From the NCBI RefSeq assembly GCF_028864635.1, contig NZ_CP104850.1, positions 2,238,001 through 2,302,000 on the forward strand: DNA of 64,000 nucleotides, read 5' to 3'. Shown here in pieces: positions 52,926 through 63,279 of the stretch. Source of the stretch: Cloacibacterium sp. TD35. Lineage in GTDB: Bacteria; Bacteroidota; Bacteroidia; Flavobacteriales; Weeksellaceae. The translations under genes and the position numbers were made by a program. Each line of letters starts with the position of its first letter. Position 1 is the stretch's first letter. The notes under the pieces were generated by a model, which worked only from the letters and a program-made list of their open reading frames with translations, had not been told where the DNA came from and did not search any database.

Positions 52926-55583
52926 ATGACTTCACAAGAAATACGCCAACAGTTTTTAGATTTTTTCAAAAGCAAAGGACACTTAATTGTTCCTTCTGCT
53001 CCAATTGTGCTGAAAGATGACCCTACTCTGATGTTTTCCAACTCTGGAATGACTCAGTTTAAGGACTATTTCCTTGGCTACAAAGAACCAAAAGCACCTA
53101 GAATTGCCGATACTCAAAAATGTTTGAGAGTTTCTGGAAAACACAATGATTTGGACGATGTAGGTCGTGATACGTATCACCACACCATGTTCGAAATGTT
53201 GGGAAACTGGAGTTTTGGAGATTATTTCAAAAAAGAAGCCATCGATTTTGCTTGGGAATTATTGACAGAAGTTTATAAAATTCCAAAAGAAAACCTATAT
53301 GTAACCATTTTTGAAGGAGACGCTTCAGAAAATTTAGAGCGCGACCAAGCTGCTTACGATTTTTGGAAGGCACACATTTCAGAAGACAGAATTATCAATG
53401 GAAACAAGAAAGATAATTTCTGGGAAATGGGTGAATCTGGACCTTGCGGACCTTGTTCAGAAATTCACGTAGACCTACGTTCTGAAGAAGAAAAAGCAAA
53501 AACTCTGGGTGTTCAGTTGATTAACCAAGATCATCCTCAAGTTGTAGAAATTTGGAATAACGTATTCATGGAGTTCAACAGAAAAGCTGATGGAACTCTA
53601 GAAAAACTTCCTGCGCAACATGTAGATACAGGAATGGGATTTGAGAGACTTTGTATGGCGTTGCAAGGTAAAAAATCTAATTATGACACCGATGTTTTCA
53701 CTCCGCTGATTGCAAAAGTAGAAGAACTTTCTGGCAAAAAATATGAAGGAATTTTAGAAAACGAAAAAGATATTGCGATTAGAGTTGTTGTAGACCATAT
53801 TCGTGCGGTTGCTTTTGCAATTGCAGACGGTCAGTTGCCTTCTAATGGTGGTGCTGGTTACGTAATTCGTAGAATTTTGAGACGTGCCATTTCATATTCT
53901 TACAGATTTTTAGACATGAAAGAGCCTTTCTTATATGAATTGGTGGCTGTGCTAAAAAATCAAATGGGAGCTTTCTTCCCAGAAATTGTGAAGCAAGAAA
54001 AATTGGTGACCGAAGTGATTAAAGAAGAAGAAAATTCTTTCTTGAAAACCATCGAACACGGTTTGGTGCGTCTAGATCACATCATAAAAGATACCATTGC
54101 TAAAAACGAAAAAGTATTACCAGGAGCTGAAGTTTTTGAACTGTATGATACTTATGGTTTCCCAGCTGATTTATCTAGAATTATTGCCGAAGAAAAGCAA
54201 TTAACTGTAGATGAAAAAGGCTTCGATGAAGAAATGGAGAAACAAAAACAACGTTCTAAAAAATCATCGGCGCAAAAAGTTTATGACTGGGTAATTTTAG
54301 AAGAAAAACCAGAAACTTTCGTAGGTTATGACCAAACTTCTTCTGAGACTTACATTACAAGATATAGAAAAGTAGAAAATAAAGACGGAGAATTCTTCCA
54401 AATTGTACTGAATAAAACACCTTTCTATCCTGAAGGTGGTGGTCAGGTTGGTGACAAAGGAATTCTTATTCCAAGTTATGCAGAAGGTTTTGACCTTGCT
54501 AATCCTGCTGCTTTTGACAGAAAAAATGCTACTGAAATTTTAGAAGTTTTAGAAACTAAAAAAGAAAATAACCTCATCATTTCTTTGGTGAAAGAATTAC
54601 CAAAAGATGCAGGAGCACTTTTCTACGCAGAAGTAAACACCGCAGACAGAAAAAACTCACAAGCAAATCACTCTGTAACACACTTGTTGCACGAAGCTTT
54701 GAGAGACGTTTTAGGAACGCACGTAGAACAAAAAGGTTCTTATGTAGGGCCAGAATATTTGCGTTTTGACTTCTCTCATTTTTCAAAAATGAACGAAGAA
54801 GAATTGGCTTTGGTGGAGGAAAAAGTAAATGCTAAAATCAAGGAAAATATCCCGTTACAGGAATTCAGAAATATCCCGATTCAAGAAGCGCTATACAAAG
54901 GAGCAATGGCACTTTTCGGGGAAAAATATGGTGACAATGTAAGAATGATTCAATTCGGAAGTTCTAGAGAATTATGTGGTGGAACACACGTAAAATCTAC
55001 TGGCGAAATTGGCCATTTCAAATTGGTTGCAGAAAGTTCTACAGCTGCTGGAATTAGAAGAATAGAAGCGATTTCTGGTGATAAAGCATCGGAATATTTC
55101 AAAAATTTAGAAAACCAACTGAAAGAAGTTTCTGCGTTATTAAAATCTAAAGATTTAGTAAAATCTATCGAAAAATTGCTTGAAGAAAACGCAACTCTAA
55201 AATCTGAAGTTGAAGCTTTGAAAAAAGAAAAAGCAAAAGACGAAATTAACGATTGGAAAAACGCTTTCGTACAAAAAGGCGACAAGCAATTATTGGTAAA
55301 ACGAACTTCTCTAGACGCTGGTTCGGTAAAAGACATTGTCTTCCAATTGAAAAAAGAAATTCCAAATTCTGTAACGATTGTAATTTCTGACGCAGGCGAA
55401 AAACCAATGATTACCGTTGGCGTTTCTGCAGATTTAGAAGCAAATTATCATGCTGGAAACATCGTAAAAGAACTCGCAAAAGAAATCCAAGGTGGTGGAG
55501 GTGGAAACCCAGGTTTTGCAACTGCTGGTGGAAAAAACCTTGCAGGAATTGAAAATGCTTTAAATAAAGCGATGGAAATTTAA
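52926..55583 (+). CDS. alaS: Alanyl-tRNA synthetase
   Basis: Charges tRNA-Ala and edits mischarged Ser or Gly. The 885 residues contain the class II core ([15 protein letters not shown], motif 2 region around [20 protein letters not shown], motif 3 near [12 protein letters not shown]), the tRNA-recognition domain, the editing domain with zinc motif [16 protein letters not shown] and CGGTHV, and a C-terminal DHHA1/C-Ala domain ending [16 protein letters not shown]. The length is typical. It is transcribed as a single gene with its own promoter-like element and terminator. Confidence 0.97.
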   Translation: MTSQEIRQQFLDFFKSKGHLIVPSAPIVLKDDPTLMFSNSGMTQFKDYFLGYKEPKAPRIADTQKCLRVSGKHNDLDDVGRDTYHHTMFEMLGNWSFGDYFKKEAIDFAWELLTEVYKIPKENLYVTIFEGDASENLERDQAAYDFWKAHISEDRIINGNKKDNFWEMGESGPCGPCSEIHVDLRSEEEKAKTLGVQLINQDHPQVVEIWNNVFMEFNRKADGTLEKLPAQHVDTGMGFERLCMALQGKKSNYDTDVFTPLIAKVEELSGKKYEGILENEKDIAIRVVVDHIRAVAFAIADGQLPSNGGAGYVIRRILRRAISYSYRFLDMKEPFLYELVAVLKNQMGAFFPEIVKQEKLVTEVIKEEENSFLKTIEHGLVRLDHIIKDTIAKNEKVLPGAEVFELYDTYGFPADLSRIIAEEKQLTVDEKGFDEEMEKQKQRSKKSSAQKVYDWVILEEKPETFVGYDQTSSETYITRYRKVENKDGEFFQIVLNKTPFYPEGGGQVGDKGILIPSYAEGFDLANPAAFDRKNATEILEVLETKKENNLIISLVKELPKDAGALFYAEVNTADRKNSQANHSVTHLLHEALRDVLGTHVEQKGSYVGPEYLRFDFSHFSKMNEEELALVEEKVNAKIKENIPLQEFRNIPIQEALYKGAMALFGEKYGDNVRMIQFGSSRELCGGTHVKSTGEIGHFKLVAESSTAAGIRRIEAISGDKASEYFKNLENQLKEVSALLKSKDLVKSIEKLLEENATLKSEVEALKKEKAKDEINDWKNAFVQKGDKQLLVKRTSLDAGSVKDIVFQLKKEIPNSVTIVISDAGEKPMITVGVSADLEANYHAGNIVKELAKEIQGGGGGNPGFATAGGKNLAGIENALNKAMEI

Positions 55584-55607
55584 TTTTACAAAAATTTAAA
55601 ATATTTT

Positions 55608-55638
55608 AACCCTTTCAAGAAAATTGAGAGGGTTTTTT
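55608..55638 (+). terminator. Rho-independent terminator of alaS
   Basis: AACCCTTTCAA (55608-55618) / TTGAGAGGGTT (55624-55634) with one wobble, then TTTTT. Confidence 0.88.
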
Positions 55639-55685
55639 AATAAAATTTTGTGATTTTATGAGCGTTTGTGTAACATTTTAATCTA

Positions 55686-55693
55686 TAGTTTTG
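55686..55693 (+). promoter_or_regulatory. Candidate -7 promoter element of the DUF5686 gene
   Basis: TAGTTTTG (TAnnTTTG), with TTTG at 55665-55668 seventeen bases upstream (slightly short spacing), 19 bases before the ATG. Confidence 0.5.
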
Positions 55694-55712
55694 TCTTATT
55701 AGAAAAAACCAA

Positions 55713-58166
55713 ATGAAACAAACTTTATCGGCGCTATTTCTCCTTTTTTTTACTTTATATTTTTCTCAAAATCAACTCCAAGTTATCAATGCTAAAAATC
55801 AAAAAGCCGTTTACAATGCCGCCGTATACTGTGATGATGATTTGCTTGGAAAAACAGATGCAAATGGAAAATTAACTTTCAAAACTAAATGTAAAAAAGT
55901 AGAAATTTTTGCCAATAATTTTGAAGACAAAGAAATCAGTGTGCAAAAAGAAATGAAAGTTTATTTAACCCCAAGTAAAGAAAAAACTGGAAATATAGAC
56001 AAAGTTATTCTCACCGATAAAAGCGACGCAAAAGCCCTAAAAATTCTAGACGAATTCAATAAAAATTACAAAAAAAACAGTCCACAAGCATTAGATTCTT
56101 ATCAATTCAAATCATACAGTAAAATTTCGATTGATGTAGACCAAGATTCTATCGCAGATTATCAAAATTTTCTCGCCAAAAGAACAGATTCTTTAGCAAA
56201 AATTGAAAAGAGAAAGTTCAAACAAAAAGACAAAGAAAAGAAAGATTCACTTCTGGGTGAAGATTTCGTAAATGCAACCAAGGAAAGTCAGTTTTTTCTT
56301 TGGGAAAAAGCTACAGAACATCAATTTTCTCAGAAATACGGAGACAAAACCAATATTTTAGACAGCAGAATGTCTGGTTTTCCTAATCCAATTTATGAAG
56401 CTTTGGCATTGAATATTTCTTATCTCAATCGTATTCCGAGACAGTTGAGCCCGGAAAATCGCAACATTTATCGTTATTATCTTTCAGACACAATTGAAAT
56501 TGACAATAGAAAAACATACGTGATTAAATTCAAAGAAATCACCAATAAATTGAAGCAAAACCCAAGAAAATACAATGGTAAAATTTACATTGATACAGAA
56601 AATTTTGCTTTAAAAAAACTGGAAACCAGCAGTAAAAAACGAAACGAAGGAAGCGGAACCATCATTTGGAAACCTATTAACAATAAATGGTTTTTGGTTT
56701 CTGAAAACCTGAAAGTAAAAATGGGCGACACTCGTTTTGAAACCACCAAAAAAGACAGTGTAAAAAAAGACGAAAAGCAAAAATTCAAAACCAAAAAATT
56801 CGGCAATTTTCTTTATGTAAAAAACCAATATTTTGATTTCGAAACCAATATTGCTCAACAAAAAAGTGATTTTTCTGGCTATTCTTTAGAGGTAAAAAAT
56901 GCTGATGGAAGATTGCTTTCTCAATACAGAACAGATTCTTTATCGGCTAGAGAAAGCGCAACGTATCAAAAAATAGACACCATAGTCAAAAAAGCAGATG
57001 TTGAAAAAAGAGTGAGCCTCATCACCAATTTATTGAAAGGAAATATCCGTTATAAAATGCTAGATTTTGATGTTTTAAAATTCTTTGAACTCAATAAATA
57101 TGAATCGTTAAGATTGGGAATCGGCGTAAAACTCAATGAGAAATTTTCTAAAACTTTTTCACCAGGTTTTTATGTTGGTTATGGCTTCAAAGACCATCGT
57201 TGGAAATACGGAGTGGGTTTAGACACCAAACTTTCTAGCAAAAGAACTTCTGTTTTTAGAGTTCACTATTCCGATGATATTTTTGCTGCTGGAAGAATCA
57301 ACAAAACTTTTTGGGACAGCCCAATGAAATTCAATGAATTTAACCTGAATATTTACAATGATCATTTTTACAGAAATCAGCAATTTGGAGCATCGTTTTT
57401 GTATGATGTGAGCAATTCTTTGAATGCAAAATTGTCTTTAACCCGAGAAAAACAAAATGCACTGTTTGATTATCAATACCAAAACTTCGCCAATGATTTT
57501 CAGAATTTCAGCACTACTCTATCACTAAAATATGCGCCAAAAGATAAAAATCTGATGACTCCTTCAGGAAAACTCACCTATCAAAAAGGTTATCCTCAGT
57601 TTTATGTGAATTTTGAAAAAGGATTTGAAATTTTGGGCGGAAAATTAGATTATCACCGTTTAGATGCTTTTGTCATTCATCAATTCAAGTCTAAAATAGG
57701 AACTTCTCAAATTAAAATCTCTGGAGGTATTTCTTCTGGAAATTCTCCTATTTGGAAGAATTTTGAAATCGTAGGAGATCTAAATGCAGGTTCCAGCAGT
57801 TTATATTCTAAAATAAATACGCCTTCTACTTTTAGTTTTGTAACGATGCCATCAGGAATTTTTTATGTAGACCAGTTTGCGGCGCTTCATTTCTCTCAAG
57901 AATTACCTTTTCAGTTTAAAACCTTCGGAAGTAGAGTTTCAAAGATAAAACTGGCGTATCATTCAGTGATTGGAAGCTTTAAAAATCCTGAAAATCATCA
58001 ATTTGATTTTAAAGTTTTAGACCATCCTTATCAAGAAGTAGGTGCAGTTTGGAACAGATTTTTAGGAAGAGGATTTGATGTAGGATTTTTCTACCGATTA
58101 GGATATTACCAAACCTCAAATTTCAATGATAATTACGGAATTCAGATTAAATTAAGTGGTTTTTAA
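55713..58166 (+). CDS. DUF5686 family outer-membrane protein with carboxypeptidase-regulatory-like domain
   Basis: An 817-residue protein. It has a signal peptide (residues 1-18, MKQTLSALFLLFFTLYFS). A short CarboxypepD_reg-like beta-sandwich follows (residues 20-90, LQVINAKNQKAVYNAAVYCD). A long mixed domain then leads into a C-terminal region rich in alternating aromatic beta-strands (residues 470-817, ending GIQIKLSGF), consistent with an outer-membrane beta-barrel ending in Phe. DUF5686 proteins are common in Bacteroidota and their function is unknown. It lies alone between alaS and the convergent nuclease gene. Confidence 0.85.
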   Translation: MKQTLSALFLLFFTLYFSQNQLQVINAKNQKAVYNAAVYCDDDLLGKTDANGKLTFKTKCKKVEIFANNFEDKEISVQKEMKVYLTPSKEKTGNIDKVILTDKSDAKALKILDEFNKNYKKNSPQALDSYQFKSYSKISIDVDQDSIADYQNFLAKRTDSLAKIEKRKFKQKDKEKKDSLLGEDFVNATKESQFFLWEKATEHQFSQKYGDKTNILDSRMSGFPNPIYEALALNISYLNRIPRQLSPENRNIYRYYLSDTIEIDNRKTYVIKFKEITNKLKQNPRKYNGKIYIDTENFALKKLETSSKKRNEGSGTIIWKPINNKWFLVSENLKVKMGDTRFETTKKDSVKKDEKQKFKTKKFGNFLYVKNQYFDFETNIAQQKSDFSGYSLEVKNADGRLLSQYRTDSLSARESATYQKIDTIVKKADVEKRVSLITNLLKGNIRYKMLDFDVLKFFELNKYESLRLGIGVKLNEKFSKTFSPGFYVGYGFKDHRWKYGVGLDTKLSSKRTSVFRVHYSDDIFAAGRINKTFWDSPMKFNEFNLNIYNDHFYRNQQFGASFLYDVSNSLNAKLSLTREKQNALFDYQYQNFANDFQNFSTTLSLKYAPKDKNLMTPSGKLTYQKGYPQFYVNFEKGFEILGGKLDYHRLDAFVIHQFKSKIGTSQIKISGGISSGNSPIWKNFEIVGDLNAGSSSLYSKINTPSTFSFVTMPSGIFYVDQFAALHFSQELPFQFKTFGSRVSKIKLAYHSVIGSFKNPENHQFDFKVLDHPYQEVGAVWNRFLGRGFDVGFFYRLGYYQTSNFNDNYGIQIKLSGF

Positions 58167-58180
58167 ATAGAATTCGATAA

Positions 58181-58651
58181 TCATTTCCACATTCCGAGTT
58201 TTAGTTTTCGGGCGTTTCGTTCTGCTTGAGTAAATTTTTCTACGAATTTCACATTCGGCGGAAAAGTAGAAACTACGGCGTAACCTTTTTCAACCAAATA
58301 TTGGTTCAAAAAGATGCCATTTTCGAGGTAAACATAAGCTAAAACTCTTCCGTATCTGTCAATTTTTTGAACATCAAAAGTCAATTTCACCTTTTTGTTT
58401 CTCAAAAGCTGAGTAACGAAAATTTTAGCTTCAGTTCCGAAGTATTCTTTACGAACTTTTGTGCCTACATTTCGAGTTTCAGGCGCATCAATGCCAATTA
58501 ATCTGATTTTATATTTTTCTGATGATGAAGTAGTGACGTAAAAAGTATCACCATCTGTAATTTTAGAAACTTTGTACCAAGTATTTTCTTGTAATTGAGC
58601 TTTAGCAAAGAAAAACAGAAAAGTAAAAAGGAAAATGAGTTGGGTTCTCAT
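58181..58651 (-). CDS. Secreted thermonuclease-like (SNase) nuclease
   Basis: A 156-residue staphylococcal-nuclease-type enzyme that cleaves DNA and RNA in the presence of calcium. The signal peptide covers residues 1-18 (LFFFAKAQ). Active-site motifs are visible: DGDTFYV, IRLIGIDAPETRN (Arg and Asp), a Glu in the EYFGTEAK region, and KIDRYGRVLAYVY (second Arg). The length matches the minimal OB-fold domain. It is probably periplasmic or extracellular. It converges on the DUF5686 gene, and I see no shared terminator in the 14-base gap. Confidence 0.9.
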   Translation of the reverse strand: MRTQLIFLFTFLFFFAKAQLQENTWYKVSKITDGDTFYVTTSSSEKYKIRLIGIDAPETRNVGTKVRKEYFGTEAKIFVTQLLRNKKVKLTFDVQKIDRYGRVLAYVYLENGIFLNQYLVEKGYAVVSTFPPNVKFVEKFTQAERNARKLKLGMWK

Positions 58652-58709
58652 TCCACAAAACTAGAAATTTTAAAAATAAAAACAGTGGCATACAATCTAA
58701 ATAAAACCT

Positions 58710-58717
58710 TATTTTTG
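58710..58717 (+). promoter_or_regulatory. Candidate -7 promoter element of prfB
   Basis: TATTTTTG (TAnnTTTG), 20 bases before the TTG start of prfB. Confidence 0.45.
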
Positions 58718-58737
58718 CACATCTAAAGATTTTAGTT

Positions 58738-59850
58738 TTGATTACAACAGACCAACTTAAAGATACACAAAAACGCATCGAAGATTTGCATAAATTTCTT
58801 CAAATTGAAAAGAAGAAACTAGAAATAATCAACGATGACGAAAAAACAGCTGCTCCAGAATTTTGGGACAACCCTAAAGAAGCTGAAGGCTTCCTAAAAC
58901 AATTGCGTTCTAAGAAAAAATGGGTAGAAGATTATGAAGAGATTCATACGCAGTTTGAAGATTTGCAAGTTTTGGTAGAATTTGCCAAAGAAGATGCTGA
59001 TTCTGAAAAAGAATTAGACGAACAATTTCCTCAATTAGTTGAAAAAATAGAAAATCTAGAGTTCAAAAACATGCTTTCTAATGAAGGTGATGAACTTTCT
59101 GCTGTACTGCAAATTACCGCAGGAGCTGGTGGTACAGAATCTTGTGATTGGGCTTCTATGCTCATGAGAATGTACCAAATGTGGAGCGAAAAGCAAGGCT
59201 ATAAAATTCGTGAACTGAATTACCAAGAAGGCGATGTCGCTGGTGTAAAAACCGTAACCTTAGAAATAGACGGAGAATATGCTTTTGGTTATTTGAAAGG
59301 AGAAAATGGAGTTCACCGTTTGGTAAGAATTTCGCCGTTTGACAGCAATGCAAAGCGTCATACCAGCTTTGTTTCGGTGTATGTTTATCCTTTGGTAGAT
59401 GATTCTATAGAAATTAATATTAATCCAGCAGATATTACTTTTGAAACCATGCGAGCTTCTGGAGCTGGTGGACAAAACGTGAACAAGGTAGAAACCGCAG
59501 TACGTCTTCGTCATGCTCCTACAGGAATTATCATCGAAAACTCAGAATCTCGTTCTCAGCTTCAAAATAAAGAAAAAGCGATGCAACTCTTAAAATCTCG
59601 TCTCTACGAAATGGAGCTTGAAGAAAGAATGAAAGCTAGAAATGAAATTGAAGCCAATAAAATGAAAATTGAATGGGGAAGCCAAATTAGAAACTACGTT
59701 ATGCACCCGTATAAATTGGTGAAAGATGTACGTTCTGGCTACGAAACTTCTGATGTAGACGGCGTAATGAACGGAAATATCACTCCTTTCCTCAAAGCGT
59801 TTTTAATGAACGAAGGAACAGCGGTTACTGATGATGATTTTGATTTATAA
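58738..59850 (+). CDS. prfB: Peptide chain release factor 2
   Basis: Terminates translation at UGA and UAA. The 370 residues carry the stop-codon motif SPF ([16 protein letters not shown]) and the catalytic GGQ ([19 protein letters not shown]). The reading frame has no ATG upstream. A TTG at 58738, giving [11 protein letters not shown], matches the usual family N-terminus and is the best start. The programmed +1 frameshift (CTTTGA) found near codon 25 in most prfB genes is absent; that region, [10 protein letters not shown], is read in one frame. It shares a bidirectional terminator with the convergent DedA pair. Confidence 0.95.
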   Translation: MITTDQLKDTQKRIEDLHKFLQIEKKKLEIINDDEKTAAPEFWDNPKEAEGFLKQLRSKKKWVEDYEEIHTQFEDLQVLVEFAKEDADSEKELDEQFPQLVEKIENLEFKNMLSNEGDELSAVLQITAGAGGTESCDWASMLMRMYQMWSEKQGYKIRELNYQEGDVAGVKTVTLEIDGEYAFGYLKGENGVHRLVRISPFDSNAKRHTSFVSVYVYPLVDDSIEININPADITFETMRASGAGGQNVNKVETAVRLRHAPTGIIIENSESRSQLQNKEKAMQLLKSRLYEMELEERMKARNEIEANKMKIEWGSQIRNYVMHPYKLVKDVRSGYETSDVDGVMNGNITPFLKAFLMNEGTAVTDDDFDL

Positions 59851-59858
59851 ATGATAAA

Positions 59859-59890
59859 AAAAGGAAGTTTAAAATTTTAAACTTCCTTTT
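59859..59890. terminator. Bidirectional terminator between prfB and the DedA genes
   Basis: A fully palindromic 28-bp stem, AAGGAAGTTTAAAA / TTTTAAACTTCCTT (59861-59888), with T-rich flanks on both strands. It overlaps the stop codon of the downstream DedA gene. Confidence 0.85.
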
Positions 59891-60536
59891 TCTTTGAAAA
59901 TAATATTTGTTTGATGAGCGGAATATTTGCCAAAACAATAATTCCCCAAATCATATAATCTAAATTATCTTTTACCCATTGTATTCTTCCTAAATTGTAG
60001 CCTAACAAGCCTATTACACCTACCCAAAGAACTGCTCCAATCATACTGAAACTTAAAAAAGTAGAATATTTCACTTTAGTAGAGCCACATAAAAATGGAA
60101 CTATCGTTCTAATTACAGGAACAAAACGAGCAATGATGATAGAATTCTTACCGTTTTTATCAAAAAAATCTTTGGCTTTTTCTAGATGTTTTTTCTTAAT
60201 AAAAAAATCTTTTTCGCTATTCATTATGTAATCACCAAAACGTTTTCCCACGTAGTAGTTTACATTATCTCCTAAAATAGCCGCTAAAATAAGCAAAGGG
60301 ATTACCAAATAAATATTAAGAGAACCTTCTTGAGCTAACAAACCGATGGTAAAAATCAATGCATCACCAGGTAAAAATGGCATAAGAAAAGAGGCTACAA
60401 TAAGACCGGTTTCTGCAAAAACGATTAAAAACAAGAAAACATAAACCCAATTATGATACTTTTCTATAATCGCTAAAAGTACCTGATCAGGCTTGGAAAC
60501 AAAGTCTAAGAGGAAACTCCAAATGCTTTCTAACAT
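59877..60536 (-). CDS. DedA family membrane protein (second of a tandem pair)
   Basis: A 219-residue DedA/SNARE-associated family protein. Members are thought to flip or transport lipids (for example undecaprenyl phosphate) and affect envelope integrity. The conserved core is FAETGLIVASFLMPFLPGDA, then LGDNVNYYVGKRFGDY and ARFVPVIRTIVPFLCGSTKV, with five or six membrane helices. Its ATG directly follows the TAA of the first DedA gene (TAAATG), so translational coupling is likely. The two differ in sequence, which suggests an old duplication. Confidence 0.88.
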   Translation of the reverse strand: MLESIWSFLLDFVSKPDQVLLAIIEKYHNWVYVFLFLIVFAETGLIVASFLMPFLPGDALIFTIGLLAQEGSLNIYLVIPLLILAAILGDNVNYYVGKRFGDYIMNSEKDFFIKKKHLEKAKDFFDKNGKNSIIIARFVPVIRTIVPFLCGSTKVKYSTFLSFSMIGAVLWVGVIGLLGYNLGRIQWVKDNLDYMIWGIIVLANIPLIKQILFSKKKEV

Positions 60537-61172
60537 TTACTTTTTTCTTTTAATTGCTTTAAAGATAATAGGTAAAACTGAAATAAACACAATTCCTAAA
60601 ACAAATTTTTCAAAATTTAATTTTACCCACTCTATGTTTCCTAGAAAATATCCTAGCAAGGTAATAGAGGTAACCCAAATGAAAGCACCTGTAATACAGT
60701 ATAATAAATAGATTCTATATTTCATTTCTCCTGCTCCTGCTACAAAAGGGGCAATGGTTCTCACAATTGGGATAAATCTTGCTAGAATTACTGTTTTTCC
60801 ACCATTTTCTGCAAAATATTTTTCAGTGTCTTCTATGTGAGATTTCTTTAAAAATAAAATTCTTTCTTTAGACTGAATAAAATCTCCGAATTTTTTCCCG
60901 ATAAAGTAATTTACATTATCTCCTAAAAGTGCTGCTAAAACCAACAATGGTATAATGGTATAAATGTCTATTTGACCTGTTGTAGAAGCAATTAAACCTA
61001 CTGCAAAAAGTAGAGAATCTCCTGGTAAAAATGGCATTACGACCACACCAGTTTCTACAAAAATCACTAAAAATAAAAATAAGTAAATGTAAATGCCATA
61101 GTCTCTAATAATCTCGGTAAGTACTAATAAGGGATTTCCTAAAAAATCAAGGATAAATTGTATTAATTCCAT
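60537..61172 (-). CDS. DedA family membrane protein (first of a tandem pair)
   Basis: A 211-residue DedA protein. It shares with its neighbour the motif order FVETGVVVMPFLPGDSLLFAVG, LGDNVNYFIGKKFGDF and ILARFIPIVRTIAPFVAGA, and ends in a basic tail (FKAIKRKK). Acidic and Arg residues in the re-entrant motifs are kept, so both paralogues may be active. It is the promoter-proximal gene of a two-gene operon. Its stop codon abuts the start of the second gene. Confidence 0.88.
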   Translation of the reverse strand: MELIQFILDFLGNPLLVLTEIIRDYGIYIYLFLFLVIFVETGVVVMPFLPGDSLLFAVGLIASTTGQIDIYTIIPLLVLAALLGDNVNYFIGKKFGDFIQSKERILFLKKSHIEDTEKYFAENGGKTVILARFIPIVRTIAPFVAGAGEMKYRIYLLYCITGAFIWVTSITLLGYFLGNIEWVKLNFEKFVLGIVFISVLPIIFKAIKRKK

Positions 61173-61271
61173 TAAGTTAATATATATGAAGCAAAGATAA
61201 TATTTAAAAACAAAAACATCTGTTAAAGAATTCTAAAAAAATCAATGAAAAGCCATTAAAAAAGCTTAACT

Positions 61272-61279
61272 TATTTTTG
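61272..61279 (+). promoter_or_regulatory. Candidate -7 promoter element of dnaG
   Basis: TATTTTTG (TAnnTTTG), 12 bases before the dnaG ATG, implying a leader of only a few bases. Confidence 0.45.
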
Positions 61280-61291
61280 TAATTTTACAAA

Positions 61292-63208
61292 ATGATTTCT
61301 CAAAAGACCATAGATAAAATTTTCTCTACGATTCGAGTAGAAGAAATTATCGGTGAATATGTTCAGTTAAAACGTGCAGGCTCTAATTTTAAGGGCTTGA
61401 GTCCGTTTCATGAAGAAAAAACACCGAGTTTTGTGGTTTCTCCTAGCAAACAAATTTGGAAGGACTTCTCCTCTGGAAAAGGTGGAACAGCCATTACTTT
61501 CCTCATGGAAATCGAAGGATTTACCTATCCAGAAGCGCTGAGACATGCTGCCAAAAAGTACGGCATAGAAATAGAAGAAGACCAAGTAGAATATTCTGAA
61601 GAGCAGAAAAAAGCCCAATCTGAAAGAGAAATTCTCTACAAAATTCATGAAGTTGCCAATACTTTTTTCCAAGAAAACCTTTGGGAAACCGAAGAAGGAA
61701 AAACCATTGCGCTCTCCTATTTCAAGGAGCGTGAACTGCATGATGACATCATCAAAAAATTTCAATTAGGCTATTCTCCAGAAAAGAAAAATGCTTTTAC
61801 AGAATATGCTTTAGAAAAAGGATATGAAAAAGAAATTTTAGAAAAATCTGGAATTTCTATTTTCCCAGAAAATTCGCCCAATGGAATTGACCGATTCCGC
61901 GAACGCGTGATTTTCCCAATACACAGTTTTTCGGGAAGAGTTTTAGGTTTCGGAGCGAGAATTCTGAAATCAAATGTAAAAACTGCTAAATATCTCAATT
62001 CGCCAGAAACCGAAATTTACCATAAATCTAATGTTCTCTATGGCTTAAACCAAAGTAAACAAGCCATTTCCAGAGAAAATTTATGTTTATTGGTTGAAGG
62101 TTATATGGACGTGATTTCGCTTCACCAAAGCGGAATAGAAAACGTAGTAGCAAGTTCAGGAACTGCGCTTACAACGGAACAAATTAAACTCATTAAACGC
62201 CTCACCGAAAACGTAACCATACTTTTTGACGGAGATGCAGCAGGAATTAAAGCCAGTTTCAGAAGTATAGACATGTTGCTTTCTGAGGGAATGAATATTC
62301 GCGTGGTATTATTTCCTGACGGCGATGACCCAGATAGTTTTGCCAGAAAAAATCCTAGAGATTTTGTAGAAGATTTCATTAAAAATCAAGCGAAAGATTT
62401 CATTGATTTCAAAGCTGAAATTCTTTTAAAAGAAGCCAATAACGATCCTATTAAGAAAGCAGAAGCGATTAGAGATATTGTAAAATCTATTGGTTTCGTT
62501 TCTAATGCTTTAAAACAAGAGGTTTACCTAAAACAAGTTTCTACCCAATTTGGACTTTCGGAACAATCGCTTTTTAATGAACTTGGCGTTCAGAAACAGG
62601 TGGTTCAACAGCAAAAACCTGCCGAAAAAAGAGAAACAAACGTTGTAAAACTTGAAAAAGTTCAAGAATTTACAGAAACCGTTAACCCTCTTTTAGTTTT
62701 AGAAGAAAAACTGGTAGAACTCATGTTGAAATTTGGTCAATTTAAGCTGTATGGAAAAACGCTCCAAAATGAAAAATATGAAACTACTGTCATTGAAGAA
62801 ATAATCAATCATTTAGATGAAGACCAATATCAACCGATTTCTCCTTTAAATCAAAGAATCATTGAAGAAATAAAATCAGGGATTCAACAAAATGAACTTC
62901 GTTCCAGTGATTTCTTCAAAACTTTTATGGATGAAGAAGTCGTTACAAAAACTGCAGATGCATTAATTAACGCACATGAAACCAGCAATTGGGAAAAACA
63001 CAACATCTACTTCAGTAAAGAAGAAGAATTGGTAGACAAAATTGTAAAAGATGTCATCATCAGACATAAAAGAGAATTAGTGGTAAAAATCATAAACGAT
63101 TTAAAACATCAAATTTCAGAAGAAAATTCAGCGGAAACCTATCAAAAAATCATCACCCTCACTAAACTCAAAAATAAAATAGACGAAAATTTATTTAGAA
63201 TTTTGTGA
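61292..63208 (+). CDS. dnaG: DNA primase with degenerate zinc-binding motif
   Basis: Synthesises RNA primers for replication. The 638 residues have an N-terminal zinc-ribbon-like domain, the Toprim catalytic core (LLVEGYMDVISLHQSG, and TVLFDGDAAG-type ILFDGDAAGIKAS) and a C-terminal helicase-binding region. The canonical CHC2 zinc motif is altered. Where CPFH and CFGC are expected, the protein reads S37-P-F-H40 and D58-F-S-S61, so three of four zinc ligands are missing, although the surrounding EKTPSF..SPSKQIWKDFSSGKGG is well kept. I recall similar changes in other flavobacterial primases. It starts with MISQKTIDKIF at 61292. Confidence 0.95.
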   Translation: MISQKTIDKIFSTIRVEEIIGEYVQLKRAGSNFKGLSPFHEEKTPSFVVSPSKQIWKDFSSGKGGTAITFLMEIEGFTYPEALRHAAKKYGIEIEEDQVEYSEEQKKAQSEREILYKIHEVANTFFQENLWETEEGKTIALSYFKERELHDDIIKKFQLGYSPEKKNAFTEYALEKGYEKEILEKSGISIFPENSPNGIDRFRERVIFPIHSFSGRVLGFGARILKSNVKTAKYLNSPETEIYHKSNVLYGLNQSKQAISRENLCLLVEGYMDVISLHQSGIENVVASSGTALTTEQIKLIKRLTENVTILFDGDAAGIKASFRSIDMLLSEGMNIRVVLFPDGDDPDSFARKNPRDFVEDFIKNQAKDFIDFKAEILLKEANNDPIKKAEAIRDIVKSIGFVSNALKQEVYLKQVSTQFGLSEQSLFNELGVQKQVVQQQKPAEKRETNVVKLEKVQEFTETVNPLLVLEEKLVELMLKFGQFKLYGKTLQNEKYETTVIEEIINHLDEDQYQPISPLNQRIIEEIKSGIQQNELRSSDFFKTFMDEEVVTKTADALINAHETSNWEKHNIYFSKEEELVDKIVKDVIIRHKRELVVKIINDLKHQISEENSAETYQKIITLTKLKNKIDENLFRIL

Positions 63209-63217
63209 CACTTTGGC

Positions 63218-63225
63218 TAAATTTG
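63218..63225 (+). promoter_or_regulatory. Candidate -7 promoter element of clpP
   Basis: TAAATTTG (TAnnTTTG), about 54 bases before the clpP ATG. A nine-codon frame (63261-63290) overlaps the clpP start. Confidence 0.4.
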
Positions 63226-63279
63226 TAAAAAGGAACAGACTTTGCCTATAACTCATCATAATGAATCAAAACATTACAC

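Noticed and set aside
58738-58860. Programmed +1 frameshift in prfB
   Set aside because: There is no in-frame TGA near codon 25; the gene is open throughout.
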